Source: an uncultured Clostridia bacterium
GTDB lineage: Bacteria; Bacillota; Clostridia; Oscillospirales; Acutalibacteraceae
DNA: 45,412 nucleotides
Direction of reading: 5' to 3'
Assembly: GCA_947170465.1 (NCBI GenBank)
Contig: CAMVTS010000016.1
Location: 1 to 45,412 of the forward strand
Shown: in pieces, positions 14,288 through 22,582 of the stretch
How the letters are laid out: each line of letters starts with the position of its first letter
Position numbering within the stretch: the first letter of the stretch is position 1
Translations under genes and position numbers: made by a program
The notes under the pieces: model-generated
The model's database searches: none
The model's input: the letters and a program-made list of their open reading frames with translations, nothing else
What the model was told of the DNA's origin: nothing

Positions 14288-15706
14288 GTGACAAAAAGGA
14301 AGTTTTTAAGTATCGTTATGATTGCGGTTGTTATATTGTCTATAATGATATGCAATTCGTTATCTGTCGGCGCAGCAACAAACAAAATAAATGATGATAC
14401 GGTTGATGAATATTTACAGACCTGTGTTGAAAACGCCCATATTCCGGCGCTTTCCATTACCATCGTAAACAAGGATAATGTGTTGTTTTCAAGCTGTTAC
14501 GGGGAGTGTGATGACTGCGATACACCGTTTGTTCTCGGCTCGGTCAGCAAATCCTTCACGGCGGTCTGTGTAATGCAGCTTATCGAACAAGGAAAAATCA
14601 ATTTAGACGAAAAAATCTCGGCTTATCTGCCAAATGCTGCGGACGGAGATAAAATCACGGTCAGTCAGTTACTCAATCATACGGGAGGACTTGGCGAACA
14701 CCAAACACTTGAAAACTTTCATATCATTAATGAACAGGGTGAGCATCACTACGCCAACGTGAATTACTCGTTACTTGGTAAAATCATTGAGAAGGTCAGC
14801 GGCTTATCTTATGAGGAATATGTAACGAAAAATATCTTTGAACCTCTTGACCTTTCACATACTGCCGCCACACAAAAAGAAAGTATCAATAATGGTTTGA
14901 TAGACGGTTACACCGATTTTTGGGGCTTTCAGCTGAAACGCAGTCACAAGTACCCTACCTCGGAAAATGCTTGGATCACAGTTCCCGCAGGCTATCTTTC
15001 TTCCTCGACCAACGATCTCGGACGATATTTGCAAATGTACTTGAACGGTGGAGAGGATATTATCTCAAAGCAAAGTATTGATAAAATGTTTTACGGAGAT
15101 ACCGTTTATGTAGAGGATGATGTTCCGTTTTGGTACGGCTATGGCTGGGCAACTGTCAAAGAGCCGTTGTCTGAGCCGGTATTGCGTCACAGCGGTCTGG
15201 TGGAAACGGGTACCTCTTGCGTATTTATTCTTCCCGAAAGCGGACTCGGCGTCGCCATTACAACTAACGTCAATGATTACTTTGTGACGAATGAAATGAT
15301 GGATAGCTTGGGATGGGGCGTCATACTGATGCTTTTGGGTGAAAGTCCAAATGAAATAGCGGATAACGCATATCTGCTAAACCATTTGCGAATTGACCTG
15401 ATTATGATTGCGGTCTTTGCTGTTGCCGTTCTTCCCCTTTGTTTCTTAATCCGCTATCGAAAATCACTCAAGAAGAATAAAAAAGTCCGCAAGGTAATTA
15501 CCCTTGTGATTTATCATTTGATATTGCCGATATTCATTTTGCTTGTTGTTCCTGTTTTCTTCCAAACACCGCTTTGGGTAGCAGAAGCATTTGTACCGGA
15601 TGTTTTTATTACCGTCGTTCTATCATCAACTATGCTATTTGTTACAGGTGTTATAAAATCAATAATGCTGATACATAATATTCGTGTCAAGCAAAAAAAT
15701 AATTAA
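14288..15706 (+). CDS. Serine beta-lactamase-family (class C-like) membrane protein
   Basis: 472 residues from the GTG at 14288, placed 6 bases after GAGGGTG; the TTG 15 bases upstream would lie on that site. A signal or anchor segment covers residues 7-30. The catalytic motif SVSK (residues 85-88) is followed by a YxN-type region (HHYANVNYSLLG), and RHSGLVETG is the KTG-like third motif. The last about 110 residues contain three transmembrane helices, typical of AmpH/esterase-like peptidoglycan or peptide hydrolases rather than true beta-lactamases. Drug resistance should not be assumed. Confidence 0.9.
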   Translation: MTKRKFLSIVMIAVVILSIMICNSLSVGAATNKINDDTVDEYLQTCVENAHIPALSITIVNKDNVLFSSCYGECDDCDTPFVLGSVSKSFTAVCVMQLIEQGKINLDEKISAYLPNAADGDKITVSQLLNHTGGLGEHQTLENFHIINEQGEHHYANVNYSLLGKIIEKVSGLSYEEYVTKNIFEPLDLSHTAATQKESINNGLIDGYTDFWGFQLKRSHKYPTSENAWITVPAGYLSSSTNDLGRYLQMYLNGGEDIISKQSIDKMFYGDTVYVEDDVPFWYGYGWATVKEPLSEPVLRHSGLVETGTSCVFILPESGLGVAITTNVNDYFVTNEMMDSLGWGVILMLLGESPNEIADNAYLLNHLRIDLIMIAVFAVAVLPLCFLIRYRKSLKKNKKVRKVITLVIYHLILPIFILLVVPVFFQTPLWVAEAFVPDVFITVVLSSTMLFVTGVIKSIMLIHNIRVKQKNN

Positions 15707-15716
15707 GAATAATACA

Positions 15717-15750
15717 GCCGACGGAGTGATCTCTTTAAAACTCCGTCGGC
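15717..15750 (+). terminator. Terminator of the beta-lactamase-like gene
   Basis: GCCGACGGAGT and ACTCCGTCGGC form a perfect 11-bp stem with a 12-base loop, followed by ATTGTTATAC. Confidence 0.75.
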
Positions 15751-15826
15751 ATTGTTATACTATCTTTCGTTACACTCGTAATGGCATTTGTGCCTGCACT
15801 TTATCCTTGCGGCAATCTCCTGACTA

Positions 15827-16117
15827 TTATTTCGCCTTTGAGTTTCCGGGATTCGCTGTTTCGTAAAGCACCTTACAGGGCTTATCTTTCATTTTCGCAA
15901 CGTGACCGCTGTTGTAGGAAACGCCTGTTTTGGCGCGGCGATAGGTTACTCCGTTAACCTCATATTCGTACACGGGATATCTCATATTGCCTCCCGCGTG
16001 AGCGGTGTTAAAGCCGATATACGCCTCAACCTGAACGCCGTCCGTAGGAGTCGTTCCGTTCGACTCATTAAAGCGCTTGCCGTAGATAACTTCTCGCCCG
16101 TAAATCTTCCCTGACAT
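15827..16117 (-). CDS. Small unknown protein, probably frameshifted at its start
   Basis: The 96-residue frame (SGKIYGREVIYGKRFNE... ending NPGNSKAK) has the look of a real protein: patterned beta-rich sequence such as YPVYEYEVNGVTYRR. Its own ATG at 16117 has a poor site. A better start lies in another frame at 16146: AAGGAG, then ATG reading MFGKKKFDGECQG. One base gained or lost in GGGAA (about 16105-16112) would join the two into MFGKKKFDGEC-GKIYGREV. I infer a frameshift or sequencing error. It follows the gene at 16157 after 10 bases. Function unknown. Confidence 0.55.
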   Translation of the reverse strand: MSGKIYGREVIYGKRFNESNGTTPTDGVQVEAYIGFNTAHAGGNMRYPVYEYEVNGVTYRRAKTGVSYNSGHVAKMKDKPCKVLYETANPGNSKAK

Positions 16118-16156
16118 TCTCCGTCAAATTTTTTCTTGCCAAACATAGCTTTCTCC

Positions 16157-16888
16157 TTATTTCTTTTTGCGTACCTTGTACGCGTCTTTGATGAACTGCT
16201 CCACGCGTTCGTTTTCTTCCTTGCCGAAGTTTTCTACTATAAAATTCTTGTTGTAAAATTTGTTATACAGATCAAAGGTGAATTCAACATCCGTACGCCG
16301 ACCCTTCTTTACAATTTCGCCGCTGTGGTTGTGGCGAAGAAAATCATAATAAATTGTAAAGAAAGCGGCGATCTCGCGGTCAAGGCTGTTATCAAGGAAA
16401 TGCAGCAGATAGCAGTCGAGGTTATTGACGACAGCGTTGGGCTTTGTCAGCTGTCCGATCTGCGTTTCGCCGTCATAAAAGGAGATGACCTCTTTCTTGC
16501 CGGCTCCCTTTTGATAACAGGCTATCAGCCTTCCGCGCCATTCTATCACAAGCTTGGTTTTCGCTATGCCGGTCTGCTCAAAGTAAAAGCGTCCGACAAT
16601 CTGATTCTCTCCGTTGAGCACGGAATAGCGGCACACCTGCTTTGCGCCCTTAAACAGCCAGCTCAACGGGACAGCTGACGCGGCAAGGTTTTCGACCGCG
16701 TTATAGTCGGTATACAAAATCGGATGATCCATGACGTCCGTCAGCGTAAGCTTGCGGAAAACGTCGCCGCCGATCGGTATCCCGGGATTATAGAACGGAG
16801 CCGAGCCTCTGAACAAAAGCTGTCCGTTTTCAAGAATTTCAAATTGATTTCTGCCGTTCGCGGTCACCTGATTGATTTGAAGGATCAT
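16157..16888 (-). CDS. Unknown protein, possibly tubby/LURP-like beta barrel
   Basis: 243 residues, soluble, no signal peptide. The middle part alternates short strands with turns (FEILENGQLLFRGSAPFYN, VGRFYFEQTG, LVIEWRGRLIACYQ), which suggests a tubby or LURP-type lipid-binding barrel, but I have no firm motif. The C-terminal 70 residues are helical and charged. GTGAGG lies 6 bases before the ATG. It forms a two-gene unit with the small protein at 15827 and is divergent from the ABC-permease gene at 17136. Confidence 0.6.
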   Translation of the reverse strand: MILQINQVTANGRNQFEILENGQLLFRGSAPFYNPGIPIGGDVFRKLTLTDVMDHPILYTDYNAVENLAASAVPLSWLFKGAKQVCRYSVLNGENQIVGRFYFEQTGIAKTKLVIEWRGRLIACYQKGAGKKEVISFYDGETQIGQLTKPNAVVNNLDCYLLHFLDNSLDREIAAFFTIYYDFLRHNHSGEIVKKGRRTDVEFTFDLYNKFYNKNFIVENFGKEENERVEQFIKDAYKVRKKK

Positions 16889-17083
16889 ATTAGCCTCACA
16901 ATCTCAAATGATAAATATTTGGATTTTCAATTTAACAGTTTATATTATATCATTTAGCAACGCTTAGTGCAATAAAAATCGCAAAACAATCACCTACGGA
17001 TGGCAACCGAATTATTTTTATTGAAAAGATTTTTGTATTTAAGGATTATTTAATAATTTCTCCGTTATACTCAATCTGCAAGG

Positions 17084-17111
17084 TTCACAAGACACGGTTT
17101 TGTGATACAAT
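17084..17111 (+). promoter_or_regulatory. Candidate promoter and palindrome for the ABC/TCS operon
   Basis: TTCACA (17084-17089), a 16-base spacer and TACAAT (17106-17111) precede the ABC-permease gene. CACAA and TTGTG arms within it (17086-17104) form an inverted repeat that could bind the response regulator encoded downstream. Confidence 0.4.
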
Positions 17112-17135
17112 GAAAAGCAGAAAAGGAGAAGGCGT

Positions 17136-19505
17136 ATGTTTTTTGACATTTTAAAACGCGACCTGAAACGCAAAAAGACAATGAATGTGATTGTCCTGCT
17201 GTTCGTCATTTTGTCGGTGATGTTCATTTCCTCGAGCGTGACAAATCTGACGGCGGTGACCGGCTCGCTCGACAGCTTTTTTGACAAGGCAGGAGTCGGC
17301 GACTATATAGCTCTTGAGCGCAGCGGCGGCAGTGTGACGGTAAAGGACGCCGTGAAGAAAGCCGAGGGTGTGAAGCGGATTCGACAGGAGAAGTGCATCT
17401 TTCTGACCGACCACAAATTCATCGGACGTGAAACCGCGCAGGAGAATCAAGCCGCAAACACCAGCTTAATCAGCTGCTTGTCACACCGGATTGAAACCTA
17501 TTTTGACAGCAACGATAATGAAATCACAGAGGTTCCGGACGGAGAGCTGTACGTCCGTCAATCTGTCCTCGATAACGGCAACGCTAAGATAGGGGATAAG
17601 GTGAAGCTGACCGTTAATAACATTTCCCTCACCTTCACGGTGAAGGATACGCTCAAGGACGCGATACTCGGTTCACGCCTAATGGGCAACGCGCGGTTTC
17701 TGATTTCCGAAAACGATTTCAAGGCATTTGAAAAAGCGGAATCAATTGAGCCATACTTGTTTTATGTCAGCTTTATTGATACTGATGACCTTCCTTCACT
17801 GGAAAGAGCGCTGAACGAATGTGATGCGACGGCGTTCAGCGGAGACCGCGCTCTGTTCCGCATGTCCTATACTATAGAAATGACGATTGCGGGCATTCTG
17901 CTTATCGTCAGTATTGCGCTGATTCTGATTGCCGTTGTTATCCTGCGTTTTACCATCAGCTTTACGCTCAGCGAGGAATATAGGCAGATAGGAATTATGA
18001 AGGCGATCGGTATTCCCAACGGAAAGATCCGCTCGCTGTATCTGATAAAATATCTGGCAATTTCTGTTTTGGGCGCAATCGTCGGCTTGGCACTTTCCTT
18101 TCCGTTCGGCAGTATGCTGCTCAAAATGGTGTCGCAGAGTATTTTGATGGACAGCGCGGGCGGCGTTCTGCTGAGTATTCTTTGCGCAATATCGGTTGTG
18201 GGAATTATCGTGCTGTTCTGTTATGTAAGCACGCGCAAGGTAAAAAAATTCACGCCCGTTGACGCTATCCGCAGTGGCACAACAGGCGAACGATATAAGA
18301 AGAAGGGAATCATCAAGCTCGGCAAAAAGCCTGTAAGCCCCGTGTTCTTTATGGCAGTCAACGACATTCTCAGCAGTCCCAAGCGTTTTTTGATTATGCT
18401 GTTTACGTTCTTCATCGGCATCTCTATGCTGATGATAGGACTGAATATCTCATCAACGATGAAGAGCGGCAAGCTGCTCGGCTGGATTAATATGGCTGAG
18501 TGCGACGCGGCGGTTGTGGAATCGGGTGCGATTGAAAAATACATGGTTCCCGACGGAAGAGAGAAGCTCAACAATAAAATAGCCGAGGTGGAATCTGACC
18601 TCGCTGAAAAGGGCTGGGAAGCGGATTGCTTTGTGGAAACCATTTCAAATGTTGTCGTTGTCAAAGGCGATACAGAGCTGAAAACCCACGGCGTAGAGGG
18701 CGTGAATATGACGCCGGACGAGTATCTGTATTTGGAAGGCACCGCGCCGCAGAACAAGCACGAGATTGCTATGTCGTATGTTGTCGCTGACAAATTAAAT
18801 GTCGCAATCGGAGATACCGTCACGGTAAAAACTCTTGACGGCGAGACAGAGTGTATGATTACGGCGACCTACCAGACAATGATGTCTATGGGAGACAATA
18901 TCCGCCTGTATCCCGGTCAAACCTTCAGCTTTAAGAACCTTGCGGGAATCAACGATTTTCAGATTCGTTTTCACGATAATCCAAGCGCCGCCGAAATTGA
19001 GCGAAGAATAGAAATCATCAAAGGAATGTATCCCGACGATAAGGTGATGAACGCGGGCGATTATGTCGATTACTGCGTAGGCGGCGTAGGAGGTATGATG
19101 GACGGAGTAACGGGTTTGCTGCTGCCGATTATCATTCTGATCGATATTTTAGTTGCCGTATTGATGGAAAAGAGCTTTCTCACAAAGGAGCGCGGCGAGA
19201 TTGCCATGCTCAAGTCGATCGGCTTCAAGAACCGCTCCATTATCCTGTGGCAGACCTTGCGAATCGCGATTGTGATGATAGCGGCTGTACTGCTCTCGGT
19301 TGCGCTCGCCGATCCCATCGGCAAGCTGGCGACAGGCGGCGTCTTCCGAATGATGGGCGCGAAAAACATCATCTTCGATACCGATGTGCTCAAAACCTAC
19401 ATCATCTATCCCGCAATCGTCCTTGCCGCGACCGTGTTCAGCGTATTTCTGACCGCTCTCGGTATCCGCAAGGTCAATTCAAACGAAATCAACGCAGTAG
19501 AATAG
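17136..19505 (+). CDS. FtsX/MacB-type ABC permease
   Basis: 789 residues with the duplicated FtsX layout: an N-terminal helix (about residues 18-38), a large outer domain, a three-helix bundle with EEYRQIGIMKAIGIPNGKI (about 280-298), a second helix and outer domain, and a final three-helix bundle containing ERGEIAMLKSIGFKNRSI. AAAGGAG precedes the ATG by 7 bases. Such permeases drive mechanotransmission, typically against peptide antibiotics or in peptide export. Its ATPase follows 10 bases later, then a two-component system: the order matches detoxification units, though the BceAB layout is not identical. Confidence 0.93.
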   Translation: MFFDILKRDLKRKKTMNVIVLLFVILSVMFISSSVTNLTAVTGSLDSFFDKAGVGDYIALERSGGSVTVKDAVKKAEGVKRIRQEKCIFLTDHKFIGRETAQENQAANTSLISCLSHRIETYFDSNDNEITEVPDGELYVRQSVLDNGNAKIGDKVKLTVNNISLTFTVKDTLKDAILGSRLMGNARFLISENDFKAFEKAESIEPYLFYVSFIDTDDLPSLERALNECDATAFSGDRALFRMSYTIEMTIAGILLIVSIALILIAVVILRFTISFTLSEEYRQIGIMKAIGIPNGKIRSLYLIKYLAISVLGAIVGLALSFPFGSMLLKMVSQSILMDSAGGVLLSILCAISVVGIIVLFCYVSTRKVKKFTPVDAIRSGTTGERYKKKGIIKLGKKPVSPVFFMAVNDILSSPKRFLIMLFTFFIGISMLMIGLNISSTMKSGKLLGWINMAECDAAVVESGAIEKYMVPDGREKLNNKIAEVESDLAEKGWEADCFVETISNVVVVKGDTELKTHGVEGVNMTPDEYLYLEGTAPQNKHEIAMSYVVADKLNVAIGDTVTVKTLDGETECMITATYQTMMSMGDNIRLYPGQTFSFKNLAGINDFQIRFHDNPSAAEIERRIEIIKGMYPDDKVMNAGDYVDYCVGGVGGMMDGVTGLLLPIIILIDILVAVLMEKSFLTKERGEIAMLKSIGFKNRSIILWQTLRIAIVMIAAVLLSVALADPIGKLATGGVFRMMGAKNIIFDTDVLKTYIIYPAIVLAATVFSVFLTALGIRKVNSNEINAVE

Positions 19506-19515
19506 GAGAATCATC

Positions 19516-20271
19516 ATGGCTAATATTTTGGAAGTTACAGACCTTTGTAAAACATATATCACCAACAAAAGACAAAACAACGTGCTGCGCAACGTCAACT
19601 TTTCGGTTGACGAGGGCGAAATGGTCGCCGTAATGGGACCTTCCGGTTCGGGCAAGTCCACCCTGCTCTACACCGTTTCGGGAATGGACAACATGACGGC
19701 GGGCAAGGTTCTGTTCGGCGGCAAGGATATTTCCGCGCTGAAGCCGACGGAGCTTGCATCACTCCGGCTTGACGAAATGGGCTTCATCTTTCAGCAAATG
19801 TATATGCTCAAAAACCTATCCGTGCTCGACAACATCATTCTTCCCGCACGTCAATCAAAAAACAATATGCTTTCCGCAAAAGAAAAGCTCGAGCGCGGCA
19901 AGGAATTGATGCGCAGGCTGGGAATCATCGAAATTGCCGACAACGACATCAACGAGGTGTCGGGCGGTCAGCTGCAAAGAGCGTGCATCTGCCGCAGTAT
20001 GATCAACAACCCCAAGATGATTTTTGCCGACGAGCCGACAGGCGCACTCAACCGTCAAAGCTCCAACGAGGTGATGGAGGAGCTTTGCAAAATCAACGCG
20101 GACGGCACCACCATTATGCTCGTCACCCACGACGCAAAGGTTGCCGCCAAATGCTCCCGCGTGCTCTACATCGTTGACGGAAATATTCAGGGCGAGTATA
20201 ATAATACCGAACTTGAAGAGAGAAAGCGCGAAAGAGCACTCAACAACTGGCTCCTCGAACAGGGCTGGTAA
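19516..20271 (+). CDS. ABC ATPase partner of the FtsX-type permease (LolD/MacB-like)
   Basis: 251 residues. Walker A is GPSGSGKST (residues 41-49), Q-loop IFQQMYMLKNLSV, signature VSGGQLQRACICRS, Walker B MIFADEPTGALN, H-loop VTHDAKVAAKC. The pattern LKP...LASLR is typical of the LolD/MacB/BceA branch. AGGAGAATCATC precedes the ATG. It energises the permease at 17136 and is cotranscribed with it. A tail of about 20 charged residues follows the ATPase domain. Confidence 0.95.
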   Translation: MANILEVTDLCKTYITNKRQNNVLRNVNFSVDEGEMVAVMGPSGSGKSTLLYTVSGMDNMTAGKVLFGGKDISALKPTELASLRLDEMGFIFQQMYMLKNLSVLDNIILPARQSKNNMLSAKEKLERGKELMRRLGIIEIADNDINEVSGGQLQRACICRSMINNPKMIFADEPTGALNRQSSNEVMEELCKINADGTTIMLVTHDAKVAAKCSRVLYIVDGNIQGEYNNTELEERKRERALNNWLLEQGW

Positions 20272-20293
20272 TCGGGTTTTGGAGTGAGAAATA

Positions 20294-20959
20294 ATGATAG
20301 ACATTCTTGTAGTAGAAGATAACCTTGAAATGGCAACACTGCTGTGTGATTTTCTGAAAGCAGAGGGCTATTCCGTGCAGAATTGCACCGACGGAGAGAG
20401 CGCCTTGAAAGCCTTTGAATCAGAGGACGCAAGGCTCGTGATCCTTGATATTATGCTGCCGGGGCTCGACGGCTTTGCGGTCTGCCGCAAAATCCGAGAG
20501 AACGCCAACACGCCGATTATCATTGTCAGCGCCAAAACCGAGAAAGACGACAAGCTTAACGGCTTGATTCTCGGTGCGGACGATTACATAGAAAAGCCCT
20601 ATGATATCGACATTTTGCTCGCTAAAATCAAAGGCATCTTCACACGGCGTTATCAGACCGAGGTGCTCTCCGACGGCTTTTTGAAAATCGACAAGAGCAA
20701 GCGGATTGCGTATAAGGAAAAAATCCCTCTCGACCTTACGCAAAAGGAATTTGATTTGTTACTTCTTCTCATGGAAAACACCGGCAAAACGCTGAGCAAG
20801 GACTATCTGTTCAATCAGATTTGGGGCTTTGACAGCTTTTCCGAACCGCAAACGCTGACGGTACATATCAAATGGCTGCGGCAGAAAATCGAATCGAACC
20901 CCAAAAATCCCGACCATATTGTGACGGTCTGGGGCGTCGGCTATCGCTACGAGAGGTAA
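20294..20959 (+). CDS. OmpR-family response regulator
   Basis: 221 residues. The receiver domain has the acidic pocket VVEDN, phosphoacceptor Asp52 in VILDIMLPGLDG, the switch Ser in IIVSAKTEKDD, and Lys in DYIEKPYD. The C-terminal winged helix (about residues 125-220) contains the recognition region QTLTVHIKWLRQKIE. It is directly followed by its kinase (3-base gap). It probably activates the ABC genes just upstream. Confidence 0.96.
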   Translation: MIDILVVEDNLEMATLLCDFLKAEGYSVQNCTDGESALKAFESEDARLVILDIMLPGLDGFAVCRKIRENANTPIIIVSAKTEKDDKLNGLILGADDYIEKPYDIDILLAKIKGIFTRRYQTEVLSDGFLKIDKSKRIAYKEKIPLDLTQKEFDLLLLLMENTGKTLSKDYLFNQIWGFDSFSEPQTLTVHIKWLRQKIESNPKNPDHIVTVWGVGYRYER

Positions 20960-20962
20960 CCC

Positions 20963-22183
20963 ATGAAAAGCTATCTCAAACTGACAATCGCGGTTATCGC
21001 TGTCCTCGCGGTGATTTTCACCGGGGCAAACATCATTTTACATTACGAAAATAAGGGTGACGCGGGTCGCCCTTATCGTGTTGAAGCGGAAAGAATCGCC
21101 GCGAAAATCGAAAGCGGAGAGGAGTATTCTCTCGACGATTACCGCTATATTCAAAATATCGAGATACAGGAAAACGGTTTTGGGGGCGGCGACAGCGATT
21201 ATCTTGTCAAGGAAATCGGCGGCAAACTCTATCGCTTTGATTATTCCTACCAAGCTGACAACAACGCGGCGATAACGTCCTTTAACATCTGCTTCGGCGT
21301 GACGGCGGCGTTTGTCCTGCTTCTGCTCCTGTTTCTGTTTATCAAAATCATCCGTCCGTTTGAAAAAATCAGCGCCTATCCCACGGAGCTTGCAAAGGGA
21401 AATTTAACGGCTCCGCTGAAAGAAAGCCGTGACAAATACTTCGGCAAATTTCTCTGGGGACTTGACCTGCTGCGCGAAAAGCTGGAGAATCAAAAATCCG
21501 CCGAGCTTGCCCTGCAAAAGCAGAACAAGACGATGGTACTCTCGCTCTCGCACGATATCAAAACGCCGCTCGGCGTGATCGAGCTGTACGCAAAGGCGCT
21601 GGAAAAGGATTTGTATAAGGATGAGAAAAAGAAGCTGGAGGTCGCTCGGAACATTAACGGCAAGTGTGAGGAAATCCGCGGCTATGTAGACGGCATTGTC
21701 AAAGCATCAAGCGAGGACTTTCTGAATTTAGAGGTCAATAACGACGAGTTTTATCTGTCGGCGCTAATTGAAAAAATCAAGTCGTTCTATACTGACAAGC
21801 TCAGCCTGCTGAAAATCGACTTTACCGTAGACTCCTTTTCAGATTGTATTCTCTCGGGCGATTTGGAGAGAAGTATTGAGGTGCTGCAAAATATCATCGA
21901 AAACGCGGTCAAGTACGGCGACGGCAAGGAAATCGCCATAGCGTTTTCAAGAGAGGACGACTGTCAGCTCGTACATATCCGCAACAGCGGCTGTACACTC
22001 AGCGAAAACGAGCTGCCGCATATCTTCGACAGCTTCTGGCGTGGCTCCAACGTGGGCAGCAACAGCGGAAGCGGCTTGGGACTGTACATCTGCCGCAATC
22101 TGATGCGCAAAATGAACGGCGATATTTTTGCTGAGATTCAAGAGAGCGATATGGTTGTAACAGCAGTATTTTCGATAGCATAA
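20963..22183 (+). CDS. Sensor histidine kinase
   Basis: 406 residues. Two membrane helices (about 6-27 and 107-130) enclose an outer domain of about 80 residues, larger than in BceS-type kinases, so it may sense its signal directly. His197 lies in LSHDIKTPLG, the N-box in IENAVKYGDG, and the G-boxes in GSGLGLYICRNLM. GAGGT precedes the ATG. It pairs with the response regulator immediately upstream. Confidence 0.95.
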   Translation: MKSYLKLTIAVIAVLAVIFTGANIILHYENKGDAGRPYRVEAERIAAKIESGEEYSLDDYRYIQNIEIQENGFGGGDSDYLVKEIGGKLYRFDYSYQADNNAAITSFNICFGVTAAFVLLLLLFLFIKIIRPFEKISAYPTELAKGNLTAPLKESRDKYFGKFLWGLDLLREKLENQKSAELALQKQNKTMVLSLSHDIKTPLGVIELYAKALEKDLYKDEKKKLEVARNINGKCEEIRGYVDGIVKASSEDFLNLEVNNDEFYLSALIEKIKSFYTDKLSLLKIDFTVDSFSDCILSGDLERSIEVLQNIIENAVKYGDGKEIAIAFSREDDCQLVHIRNSGCTLSENELPHIFDSFWRGSNVGSNSGSGLGLYICRNLMRKMNGDIFAEIQESDMVVTAVFSIA

Positions 22184-22194
22184 TAACAGAAAAA

Positions 22195-22227
22195 GGAACA
22201 CTGAATAAGCATGCCATTCAGTGTTCC
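22195..22227 (+). terminator. Terminator of the ABC/TCS operon
   Basis: GGAACACTGAAT and ATTCAGTGTTCC form a perfect 12-bp stem with a 9-base loop, followed by TTAATTTTT. Confidence 0.85.
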
Positions 22228-22331
22228 TTAATTTTTGGATTTCCTATTGTTATACTCAATGAGATTTCAGTTTTATTGGCAAGTATAGATTAATATTTTG
22301 TCGTATATACCAAGTTATCCAAATGACCATA

Positions 22332-22559
22332 CTATTTCAAAGTATAAAGCAAGCTGCTGTTCTCTCCGTTATAGCGATACCGCTGTTTGGTTTCAATCAG
22401 CTTGGCTTCTCTCAAATCCTTGACTGCTCTGCGCACTGTGGCCGCCGACAACTTTGTGTCGGCGGCTATTCTGTTTACAGAGGGCCAGCATACTCCGTCC
22501 TTGTTGGCGCGGTCCTTGAGGTAGATATAAACGACAAAGGCTCTGTGCGGTAAATTCAT
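22332..22559 (-). CDS. Small winged-helix DNA-binding protein
   Basis: 75 residues forming one helix-turn-helix/winged helix: PSVNRIAADTKLSAATVRRAVKDL then a basic wing (IETKQRYRYNG). This is the HTH_36 type often found as replication-initiator or regulatory fragments in mobile elements. It lies 23 bases after the coupling-protein gene on the same strand, so it marks the 3' end of the transfer operon. The ribosome binding site is weak, suggesting coupling to the gene before it. Confidence 0.75.
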   Translation of the reverse strand: MNLPHRAFVVYIYLKDRANKDGVCWPSVNRIAADTKLSAATVRRAVKDLREAKLIETKQRYRYNGENSSLLYTLK

Positions 22560-22582
22560 CTTATAAATCGGTTCAAGTCTGC

